The position numbers and the translations under genes were made by a program. Below, piece after piece: positions 1-5,941 of a stretch of DNA of 7,599 nt (its first letter is position 1; every line of letters begins with the position of its first letter). The notes beneath the pieces were generated by a model. That model searched no databases and was not told the DNA's origin. It saw only the letters and a list, made by a program, of their open reading frames with translations. The DNA is from an uncultured Peptococcaceae bacterium (GTDB lineage Bacteria; Bacillota; Desulfotomaculia; Desulfotomaculales; Desulfocucumaceae), in assembly GCA_958417755.1 (NCBI GenBank), contig CATZDY010000124.1, forward strand, positions 1-7,599, in the 5' to 3' direction.

Positions 1-1116
1 CATAGGGCGATTATACCAAATAACAATGGCTAAAAATAACAAGACGCATGCCAAAACCAATGTGCCAGGACTTGTTGGTACCATGACAATGCGTACAATG
101 CCCATTGTTAAAGCATAAAGCATTGTGCAAATGGAAAATACTCCATAGTTTTCTTGGGATAATTCCAATAAAGTACCTACCAGTACCAGTACCAGGGAAT
201 AAGCCAATGGCAGTGTTTGCATACCGCCCAACAATGGATATAATTCAATGATAATGGCTAAAATAAACAGCATTCTCCCTAAAGAAGCCCATTTTTTGAG
301 AAAAGTATACTTTTCCATAGATAAGCTATACAACCCCAATACTAACATGAGGACTTCTTTCATGCCAACAAACTTTTCCCAATCTGTTAAAGGCGAAGAA
401 GTAACAGGCCGTGAGGCTGGTATATGACGGCGTTCAGGATGCATGGTCGAAATGGTCTCTGGAACAAGAGCAAGCAAAAATCCCGTTAGCCATGTCATGG
501 GGTGCATAAAAAAAGATAATGCTTCACTGGAATACACATTGGGCCTAATGTATGTGGCAGAAATCCAGAAAAATACCAAGTATACCACTGCCAATAAACC
601 TGCATGCACAAAACGCAAATCAAAACACCACAAAGGAATCAAACAAGCCAATAACATGGGGATAATCAATACAAAAACCATGGCAGGTGAGAATAAATAA
701 ACAATTGCTGCAAAAATAATGGCCCAAAAGATTGTTAATGCAAAAGATTTTACTGAAGGTTCATTGGTTGCAAAAAAATAAGCCCCATTGACTAAATAAT
801 AGGAAAAATATACACCCATTGGAACTACTATTATTTCCAATGCTACCCATAGTGCTTCAGTAAATACATTGCTTCCCATGGTTATAGCGGTAAAAAAACT
901 ACCAATTAAGATACTTACCACAAAGACATATCCTTTTACTTTCCCTATACAAAAGATAGTTACACATGCCCCCAAAAGGTAAGAAAATGCTATTGCCATA
1001 TTGGCATTGCTTATAAAAAGAAAAGCTAAGACAATACCAGTGATAAGTCCCAGGATAATGGATCGTATCCACATCATGTTTATTTTATTTTCTTGAACAA
1101 TATCAGCATTTTGCAC
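1..1116 (-). CDS. Polytopic membrane protein of unknown function, C-terminus outside window
   Basis: The minus strand stays open from a GTG at 1116 to position 1, giving 372 codons with no stop, so the gene continues past the left edge. The translation is very hydrophobic. Rough membrane segments lie at residues 18-34, 40-56, 62-81, 87-108, 124-142, 144-162, 172-188, 203-220, 251-265, 281-297, 302-316, 324-346 and 351-367, about 11 to 13 in all. The longest polar stretch, around residues 220-250 (PETISTMHPERRHIPASRP), is probably a loop between two halves. I do not recognise a family. The GTG start is chosen because G-rich Shine-Dalgarno-like sequence precedes it (1140-1119), although spacing is not ideal; ATG codons at 1077 and 1074 are in frame but lack a ribosome site. 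It lies 53 bp after the 124-residue gene on the same strand and is probably co-transcribed. A transporter or a membrane enzyme are both possible; the sequence does not decide. Confidence 0.8.
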   Translation of the reverse strand, partial: MQNADIVQENKINMMWIRSIILGLITGIVLAFLFISNANMAIAFSYLLGACVTIFCIGKVKGYVFVVSILIGSFFTAITMGSNVFTEALWVALEIIVVPMGVYFSYYLVNGAYFFATNEPSVKSFALTIFWAIIFAAIVYLFSPAMVFVLIIPMLLACLIPLWCFDLRFVHAGLLAVVYLVFFWISATYIRPNVYSSEALSFFMHPMTWLTGFLLALVPETISTMHPERRHIPASRPVTSSPLTDWEKFVGMKEVLMLVLGLYSLSMEKYTFLKKWASLGRMLFILAIIIELYPLLGGMQTLPLAYSLVLVLVGTLLELSQENYGVFSICTMLYALTMGIVRIVMVPTSPGTLVLACVLLFLAIVIWYNRPM

Positions 1117-1169
1117 AATCCCCTACCGGTCCTTTCCTCTATTGCACATCTTTATGCTCTACTTTTGTA

Positions 1170-1544
1170 TCAATCAATCACATATAGTGGAGAATCTCCT
1201 TTAAAATTCCGGTCATATTCAATCTCTGAAAAAAACTGAGGATATATTTGTTTGAAATGAAAAAGTAAAGGAATCATAATTTCCTTTAGCCCTTGGGCAG
1301 CCTGGGGTAAAACACATACAGCAAGGATTTCCTTCCATTGTTCTATGGTATAACAATATAGTATTCTGGTTTTAGCAGCCCCTTCTGTGATACCAGTGGG
1401 AAAGGCAAAGGGCTCTTCAGCAGCAAAAACCCGCTGCATAGATACAGTAATCGGTGCTTGTCCTTGATACACTGCAATGACATGAATTGGGAGGGTTAAG
1501 TCCCTGTTTTTTGTATTCTGCACCAAAAGTTCTGGGGTAGCCAT
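1170..1544 (-). CDS. Conserved-looking hypothetical protein, 124 residues
   Basis: This is a complete small gene with a strong start: AGGAG lies five bases before the ATG at 1544. The protein looks soluble, with no signal peptide or membrane segment. An N-terminal part rich in beta-type residues (about 1-45, with LPIHVIAVYQGQAPITVSM) is followed by a mixed part with many aromatic residues (about 60-124, including YCYTIEQWKEILAV and FHFKQIYPQFFSEIEYDRNF). I do not recognise the family and see no catalytic motif. It lies between the Cys-rich gene (93-bp gap) and the polytopic membrane protein (53-bp gap), all on the same strand, so an operon is likely. A role linked to the membrane protein is inference from position only. 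Confidence 0.75.
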   Translation of the reverse strand: MATPELLVQNTKNRDLTLPIHVIAVYQGQAPITVSMQRVFAAEEPFAFPTGITEGAAKTRILYCYTIEQWKEILAVCVLPQAAQGLKEIMIPLLFHFKQIYPQFFSEIEYDRNFKGDSPLYVID

Positions 1545-1636
1545 TTGGTCTCCTTCTCATAAAAAGGATTTCATAATTCTTAGATATTTTATGCAACCAA
1601 GGTTTGACAATATGCATATAAAACCCATTCCTGGCA

Positions 1637-2023
1637 TTATTTCATGGTAATAAGCCACTTTCCTGCAGACCATTGCAGCCACTCTTCTTTATGGCAAGTA
1701 GGACAAGGTGCATGTTGGCATTTGATTCTGTCCCATTCTTGGGTAAAGGCTTTTATCCAGCCCTGATCACTACAGTGCTGGCATGAATATTTTTCTACTT
1801 GCAAATTCTTATCTGCAACCAGCTCAATTACTTTTTCACCATTTATACTTTTTACTCCCATCCCATTTTGCTTTACAACAACCAATTTGGTAAAAGGCTT
1901 TCCACATTTTAAACAAGTAGCTTCCATATCTCCTGTACAAATCGCTGTTGTACAACCACAAGTATATTGCACACCTTTTTCTTTATATTTATCTTTTCTA
2001 AAGGTCCCCATTTCTATACTCAT
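1637..2023 (-). CDS. Small Cys-rich protein with two probable zinc ribbons, 128 residues
   Basis: Ten cysteines occur in 128 residues. The first group is C22, C24, C29, then C37-L-K-C40, which resembles a zinc ribbon ending in CxxCGKPF. The second is C81-Q-H-C84 paired with C107-P-T-C110, with C102 and H104 nearby. Such pairs usually hold structural zinc; binding of nucleic acid, protein or metal all remain possible. There is no signal peptide or membrane segment. The open frame extends upstream to an ATG at 2125, but that start has no ribosome site and the extra 34 residues are low-complexity and translate the AT-rich palindrome. I therefore prefer the ATG at 2023, with AAGGG ten bases upstream; a GTG at 2032 or the ATG at 2011 are less likely. 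It is the first gene of the minus-strand cluster and diverges from the permease gene. I do not recognise a named family. Confidence 0.75.
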   Translation of the reverse strand: MSIEMGTFRKDKYKEKGVQYTCGCTTAICTGDMEATCLKCGKPFTKLVVVKQNGMGVKSINGEKVIELVADKNLQVEKYSCQHCSDQGWIKAFTQEWDRIKCQHAPCPTCHKEEWLQWSAGKWLITMK

Positions 2024-2070
2024 GCTAGACACACCCTTTTTTTTACAAATACACAGACAAAAAGACACTC

Positions 2071-2098
2071 TTTTTATTTTTCTATAGAAAAATAAAAA
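2071..2098. repeat. Perfect 28-bp palindrome, candidate operator
   Basis: The 28 bases are identical to their own reverse complement: two 14-base half-sites, each built from A/T runs and meeting at a central CTATAG. It lies 47 bp before the preferred start of the Cys-rich gene. With no unpaired loop it suits a dimeric DNA-binding protein better than an RNA hairpin, though a cruciform or weak hairpin is possible. The AT runs lower its statistical weight a little, but 14 matching pairs in a row is well above chance. Confidence 0.6.
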
Positions 2099-2110
2099 TC
2101 CCTTGCCCAA
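2081..2110 (-). promoter_or_regulatory. Weak putative promoter of the Cys-rich gene
   Basis: On the minus strand TTGGGC (2110-2105) is followed after 18 bp by TATAGA (2086-2081). Each hexamer is only a partial match to the sigma-A consensus. The -10 element would fall on the centre of the 28-bp palindrome, which would make the palindrome a natural repressor site. This is inference from position. Confidence 0.3.
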
Positions 2111-2329
2111 AAAATTCAAATTCATAAAAATATTGCATTTGCCCTGGGAAAGGAGTACATTAATCTAGAATGAATAAAGCATAATCTGATTTCAGCTGTC
2201 CCCATTCCATATATGTTAGCCCAAAGAAAAGCTTTTAGATGGCATTAAAATAATATAAATCTTTATTTATGCTCTTTTATTAGCCTATTGCGTTCATATA
2301 TTGAAAGCATTTTGATTGATAAGGTATTT

Positions 2330-2336
2330 GGAGGTG
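2330..2336 (+). promoter_or_regulatory. Strong ribosome binding site that fixes a TTG start
   Basis: GGAGGTG is a near-ideal Shine-Dalgarno sequence seven bases before the TTG at 2344. The ATG at 2348 is in another frame and meets a stop after seven codons, so the TTG is the start of the permease gene. Confidence 0.8.
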
Positions 2337-2343
2337 TCGTCAT

Positions 2344-3729
2344 TTGCATGTCAACGCTCAAGTTATTCTAGCCAGCACAATCTTTATCGCAGTATACGGG
2401 CTCATTATATCAGATAAAATCCATCGCACTGTAGTGGCCTTGCTTGGAGCTGGTTTGGTTATTTTAACGCATATCCTTTCCACTGAGGAAGCCATTCAAG
2501 CTATTGATTTTAATACAATTGGATTGTTAATTGGAATGATGGTCATTGTAGGCATTACCAAACAAACTGGGGTTTTTGAATACCTGGCTATCAAAGCAGC
2601 CAAGATTTCAAAAGGACATCCTTTACAACTGATGGTATACCTAGCTTTGGTTACAGCAGTTTTATCAGCAATATTAGACAATGTCACCACTGTTTTGCTT
2701 ATTGTACCAGTCAGTTTCGCTATTGCAGAAAAGCTCCAAATTTCTCCTATCCCTTTTTTAATTGTTGAAATTCTTTCTTCAAATATCGGGGGCACAGCCA
2801 CTTTAATTGGAGATCCCCCTAATATTATGATCGGTAGTGCGACAGATTTAGGATTTATGGATTTTATTGTCAATTTGGCCCCTGTTATTGTCTTAATTTA
2901 TGTGGTCACTTTATTTCTATTAAAGCTCATCTATAGAAAACAATTGGTAACCACCCCAGCCTTGCAACAAAGTATCATGGAGTTAAAAGAAAATGATATT
3001 ATAAAGAACTATCCTTTATTACATAAGTCCTTGCTCGTTTTAAGTCTTACCATAATAGGTTTTATTCTACATCAATGGATTCATGTGGAATCGTCCGCCA
3101 TTGCCTTATGTGGAGCAACATTATTGCTTCTTCTTTCCAAAGAAAATCCAGAACATGCTTTCTATGCAGTGGAATGGCCTGTAATCTTTTTCTTCGGTGG
3201 ATTATTTGTTTTGGTAGGAGCTCTTGAGCATGTGGGAGTAATTTCCTACATTGCGCAAGAATCCTTGGTGTTAACCCATGGTAATATTGTATATACTTCT
3301 ATGCTGATTGTGTGGATAGCAGCCATTGCCTCTGCTTTTGTGGACAATATTCCCTTGGTGGCTACCATGATTCCTTTGATTCAAGAGATGGGACGATTAG
3401 GAGGAATAGAAAATTTGAACTTGCTTTGGTGGGCCCTTTCCTTAGGAGCTTGTCTAGGAGGCAATGGCACCATTGTAGGAGCTTCTGCTAACGTAGTTGT
3501 CATTGGTATGGCGGAAAAAAGGGGCTTTAAAATTACTTTTTTATCCTTTTTCAAAATTGCATTCCCTCTCATGATTTTATCCATTATCATTAGCAGTGGA
3601 TATCTTCTGCTATGGTATCACTTCCATAAAGTAGTTGTATTATTGGGTGTTCTAATTTTTGCCGTTTTGTTGGGTATTTTACTCAATAAAATCTCGAATG
3701 CCATGACAAGCAAAACTCAAAAAATTTAG
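2344..3729 (+). CDS. ArsB/NhaD-type (ion transporter superfamily) permease
   Basis: This 461-residue inner-membrane protein belongs to the ArsB/NhaD/SLC13-like ion transporter superfamily and has the usual full length. Two inverted halves are visible. The first carries DNVTT at 112-116 and GGTATLIGDPPN at 149-160. The second carries EWPVIFFFGGLFVLVGALE at 277-295, DNIP at 334-337 and GGNGTIVGASANVV at 372-385. The paired DN motifs and glycine-rich re-entrant loops are the substrate- and ion-binding regions in this superfamily. About 11 to 12 membrane segments can be drawn. Family members move sodium/proton, arsenite/antimonite or organic anions; the sequence does not settle the substrate. No arsR or arsC gene is nearby, so an arsenic role has no support from context. 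Translation starts at TTG with a strong ribosome site. It is a single-gene unit, divergent from the Cys-rich cluster and convergent with yqfO. Confidence 0.88.
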   Translation: MHVNAQVILASTIFIAVYGLIISDKIHRTVVALLGAGLVILTHILSTEEAIQAIDFNTIGLLIGMMVIVGITKQTGVFEYLAIKAAKISKGHPLQLMVYLALVTAVLSAILDNVTTVLLIVPVSFAIAEKLQISPIPFLIVEILSSNIGGTATLIGDPPNIMIGSATDLGFMDFIVNLAPVIVLIYVVTLFLLKLIYRKQLVTTPALQQSIMELKENDIIKNYPLLHKSLLVLSLTIIGFILHQWIHVESSAIALCGATLLLLLSKENPEHAFYAVEWPVIFFFGGLFVLVGALEHVGVISYIAQESLVLTHGNIVYTSMLIVWIAAIASAFVDNIPLVATMIPLIQEMGRLGGIENLNLLWWALSLGACLGGNGTIVGASANVVVIGMAEKRGFKITFLSFFKIAFPLMILSIIISSGYLLLWYHFHKVVVLLGVLIFAVLLGILLNKISNAMTSKTQKI

Positions 3730-3754
3730 CATAAACGAAATCTACATATCCATT

Positions 3755-3808
3755 TTTTAGGGCTTACTACAAAAATTTAAAGCAAGACTTTTGTAGTAAG
3801 CCCTAAAA
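3755..3808. terminator. Perfect 20-bp inverted repeat after the permease gene, probable terminator hairpin
   Basis: The arms at 3755-3774 and 3789-3808 are perfect reverse complements with a 14-base loop. The stem begins 25 bp after the permease stop codon, which suggests a transcription end or an RNA-stabilising hairpin. Neither strand shows a U-tract directly after the stem; the outer pairs are A-T instead. A classical intrinsic terminator is therefore not certain, and a short mobile or repetitive palindrome is the alternative. Confidence 0.6.
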
Positions 3809-3930
3809 TTATAAAAAATCCAAAAGTATTTTCCAACAATAATTCACTCAATAAAATTTTCAATGTTATATCCTGAAAGTATAAACCATGAAATTAAAGA
3901 AGAAAGAAAAATATCTATAAAAAATAAATC

Positions 3931-3944
3931 CATGTTAAAACATG
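3931..3944 (-). terminator. Weak hairpin with U-rich tail after yqfO
   Basis: Arms CATGTT and AACATG enclose two bases and, on the minus strand, are followed by a T-rich run (3930-3915). It lies 57 bp after the yqfO stop and could end that transcript, but the stem has only six pairs. The rest of the 271-bp gap between the convergent genes (3730-4000) shows no gene. Confidence 0.25.
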
Positions 3945-4000
3945 AGTTTTATATATACTTAAAAGCAAGCCAGTATGATTTAAGATATCCTGGCATCAAT

Positions 4001-5131
4001 TTAACAAAAAGAAAAGGGCTCACCGGATATGGTTGAAATATGTACTCCAATCTCCGGATTCTGCTCTGCCAATAATTGTAACAACCTTTTCTGTAAACTA
4101 GGTAGTATGACAGCTTCTGTGGCATAGTGCCCTGCATCAATGAAACTTAAGCCATGCTCTAACATATCTTTGGCTGTATGAAATCCTATATCTCCTGTTA
4201 ACATGACCTCTGCCCCTTTTTGCTTAGCCAAAGACCAAAATTCACTCCCAGAACCGCCACATAAAGCTATCTGAGAAATCTGTTGTTGGGAATTTCCCCC
4301 CCAACGCAAATGCTGAATTCCCAAATCTTCTTTTATTTTGGCAACAAGATTTTGTAGAGTCATTGCTTTTGGCAATAAGCCGATTCTACCCAATCCTGTT
4401 TCTGGATCATCCTGTTGTATAGGATACCACTCATAAGCAACTTCTTCATAAGGATGCACAGCCAACATTGCCTTGACCACTTGCCGAATCTTTTTCTCTG
4501 GCACGACTACTTCCAATTTTACCTCATCAACTCGGGATAATTCCCCTAAATTTCCAATAAATGGCTTAGCATTCTTTTCAGGTTGAAAGGTTCCTTTCCC
4601 TTTCAACTGAAAAGTACAATGGCTATATTGCCCTAAGGAACCAGCGCCAGCATGACAAACTGCTTGCCTCACTTTATCTTCATATCCTAAAGGAACATAT
4701 ACTGCTAATTTAACAATCTTTTCACTTTCCACAGGATGAAGCACTTCTACATCTTTTAATCCTATGCAACGGGCCAACATATCATTTACACCGCCCACAG
4801 CGCAATCCAAATTGGTATGAGCTGCATACACAGCAATGTTTGAACGTATTAATGCAGCTACCAATGCACCATGGGGTTTTTGCAAATCAATCTGTTTCAT
4901 TCCTTTAAAAAATAGCGGGTGATGGGAAATGATGAGTTGGCAGTTTTTTTCCTGGGCTTCCTGATAAACTTTTAAATCCACATCCATAGTCACAAGAATA
5001 TTAGACACTGGTTCTCCAGGATTCCCCAACTGCCATCCACAATTATCCCATTCCATAGCCAATTGAGGAGATGCTATCTTTTCCATCAAAGCACAAATCC
5101 TTTGACAAGTTATGAGAGACAGTTTAACCAC
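4001..5131 (-). CDS. yqfO: Nif3/YqfO-type dinuclear metal-centre protein
   Basis: The 376-residue product matches the long form of the Nif3 family (B. subtilis YqfO type). The N-terminal Nif3 part (1-125) has WDNCGWQLG, the metal-binding ISHHP at 68-72 and HTNLD at 105-109. An inserted PII/CutA-like domain fills about 138-238 and ends in HPYEEVAYEWYPI. The C-terminal Nif3 part (246-376) has GLGRIG, CGGSGSEFW and the metal-binding DAGHYATE at 332-339. Members form hexamers with two metal ions per subunit. They are often annotated as 'GTP cyclohydrolase 1 type 2', but the physiological reaction is not settled. The apparent start is a GTG at 5131, 22 bp inside the end of trmK; AAGGA lies almost against it, so the exact start is uncertain, but the alignable N-terminus cannot be much shorter. 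Translational coupling with trmK is likely. Confidence 0.92.
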   Translation of the reverse strand: MVKLSLITCQRICALMEKIASPQLAMEWDNCGWQLGNPGEPVSNILVTMDVDLKVYQEAQEKNCQLIISHHPLFFKGMKQIDLQKPHGALVAALIRSNIAVYAAHTNLDCAVGGVNDMLARCIGLKDVEVLHPVESEKIVKLAVYVPLGYEDKVRQAVCHAGAGSLGQYSHCTFQLKGKGTFQPEKNAKPFIGNLGELSRVDEVKLEVVVPEKKIRQVVKAMLAVHPYEEVAYEWYPIQQDDPETGLGRIGLLPKAMTLQNLVAKIKEDLGIQHLRWGGNSQQQISQIALCGGSGSEFWSLAKQKGAEVMLTGDIGFHTAKDMLEHGLSFIDAGHYATEAVILPSLQKRLLQLLAEQNPEIGVHISTISGEPFSFC

Positions 5132-5820
5132 TTCCTTATTGCATCTAATTTTTTTTCTATCATCTGTTGTTTGGATTTTATTGCGGTTTGCTGACTTCGG
5201 GCCAGTCCTCTTAAAATCTTTTGATACTCTTCTTTTTGCTTATCTAAGTAATCCTTCAATAAAAGGTCTTTATTTTCTAATAATCTAGGGCCTAATTCTA
5301 TACGCAGTAAATCCTTTTCCTGCTCTATGCCAGGCACAGCTACAAGTATCTCATAAATTCTTTCATTTTCTTTTATCAATTGTTCCTCATATAATCGCCA
5401 GCCATGGGAAACTAGCCACAAACGCAATGTAGAAGCATCAGCCATGGGTTGCATAATCAATCTGGATACACTTGCCAAAACATTTGACGCATTGGCCAAT
5501 ATATTGACAATGGTACCGCCCCCCATACCAGCAAGAACCACAGTTTGTGCTTCCCCTGGCTGTAAAGGTTTCAGCCCATCCCCTAACCGAACCTCAATCT
5601 TATCATCCAAACCACTATCTAAAACAGCCTGACAAGCTGATTGATAAGGATTTTTATGTAAATCCGTTGCAATTACCTTGGTGCAAAGGCCTCTTTCAGC
5701 AACAGCAATAGGCAAATAAGCATGATCTGTCCCAATATCCGCCAGTACGTCTCCTTGAGGAATATAGCCAGCAATGGCTGCCAATCTAGCAGAAAGAACC
5801 AACCTTCTCACTCCCATCAT
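5110..5820 (-). CDS. trmK: tRNA (adenine-22-N1)-methyltransferase TrmK
   Basis: TrmK uses S-adenosylmethionine to form m1A at position 22 in the D-loop of bacterial tRNAs. The 236-residue length is normal. The Rossmann-type domain shows motif I ADIGTDHAYLP (27-37), the acidic residue after strand 2 in ATDLHKNP (D53), GDGL (80-83), VLAGMGGGTI (95-104) and QPM (124-126). These are followed by the LRLWLVSHGW and ENERIYEILVA segments typical of TrmK. The C-terminal part (about 170-235) is charged and helical, as in the family's coiled-coil tRNA-binding domain. The tandem ATGs at 5820 and 5817 sit just after AGGGGA; the second ATG or the GTG at 5811 has better spacing, so the first residues are uncertain. 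It overlaps yqfO by 22 bp. In Bacillus this pair follows sigA; here a sensor kinase is upstream instead. Confidence 0.93.
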   Translation of the reverse strand: MMGVRRLVLSARLAAIAGYIPQGDVLADIGTDHAYLPIAVAERGLCTKVIATDLHKNPYQSACQAVLDSGLDDKIEVRLGDGLKPLQPGEAQTVVLAGMGGGTIVNILANASNVLASVSRLIMQPMADASTLRLWLVSHGWRLYEEQLIKENERIYEILVAVPGIEQEKDLLRIELGPRLLENKDLLLKDYLDKQKEEYQKILRGLARSQQTAIKSKQQMIEKKLDAIRKWLNCLS

Positions 5821-5911
5821 TCCCCTAAAAATTTATTCTCATCATCTCCAAAAGCATTTTTGCAGTTTTGATTTGATGGCGTGAATGAAAATATTTTTTC
5901 ATGATTTGTTT

Positions 5912-5941
5912 ATTATATTTCCGCATGATTAGGTAATTCAA
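5912..5941 (-). promoter_or_regulatory. Putative sigma-A promoter for trmK-yqfO
   Basis: On the minus strand TTGAAT (5941-5936) is followed after 18 bp by a perfect TATAAT (5917-5912). The -10 element overlaps the TAA stop of the sensor kinase (5915-5913). Transcription would begin near 5905 and leave a leader of about 85 bases before trmK. A weak AT-only hairpin (5885-5902) lies in that leader. Confidence 0.6.

Larger units (their letters stand above)
2024..2343. other. Divergent intergenic control region
   Basis: This 320-bp AT-rich gap separates the Cys-rich gene (minus) from the permease gene (plus). It must contain the promoters of both units. Visible in it are the 28-bp palindrome at 2071-2098, a weak minus-strand promoter overlapping that palindrome, and the permease ribosome site at 2330-2336. 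I see no convincing sigma-A promoter for the permease; TTGCGT with TTTGAT 17 bp downstream (around 2289-2317) is a weak match. No riboswitch class was recognised and no additional gene of credible length is present. Confidence 0.6.

Noticed and set aside
443..700. Plus-strand 85-codon open frame
   Set aside because: It is antisense to the continuous hydrophobic reading frame of the minus-strand membrane protein, lacks a ribosome site and has a composition typical of a shadow frame.
1417..1617. Minus-strand 66-codon open frame
   Set aside because: It overlaps the 124-residue gene in another frame and has no good ribosome site; the gene starting at 1544 has a strong one.
1887..2087. Plus-strand 66-codon open frame
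   Set aside because: Antisense to the Cys-rich gene, whose regular CxxC pairs show which frame is real.
2126..2329. Riboswitch upstream of the permease
   Set aside because: No conserved core of a known class was recognised and no terminator-antiterminator pair was seen before the ribosome site.
2496..2873. Minus-strand 125-codon open frame
   Set aside because: Antisense to the permease, which has clear family motifs throughout this stretch.
3381..3590. Minus-strand 69-codon open frame
   Set aside because: Antisense shadow of the second half of the permease.
2344..3729. Arsenic-resistance operon
   Set aside because: The permease belongs to the superfamily that includes ArsB, but no arsR, arsC or arsA gene is present, so arsenite export cannot be claimed.
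3949..4140. Minus-strand 63-codon open frame
   Set aside because: Overlaps the conserved metal-binding C-terminus of yqfO in another frame.
5444..5632. Plus-strand 62-codon open frame
   Set aside because: Antisense to the catalytic motifs of trmK.
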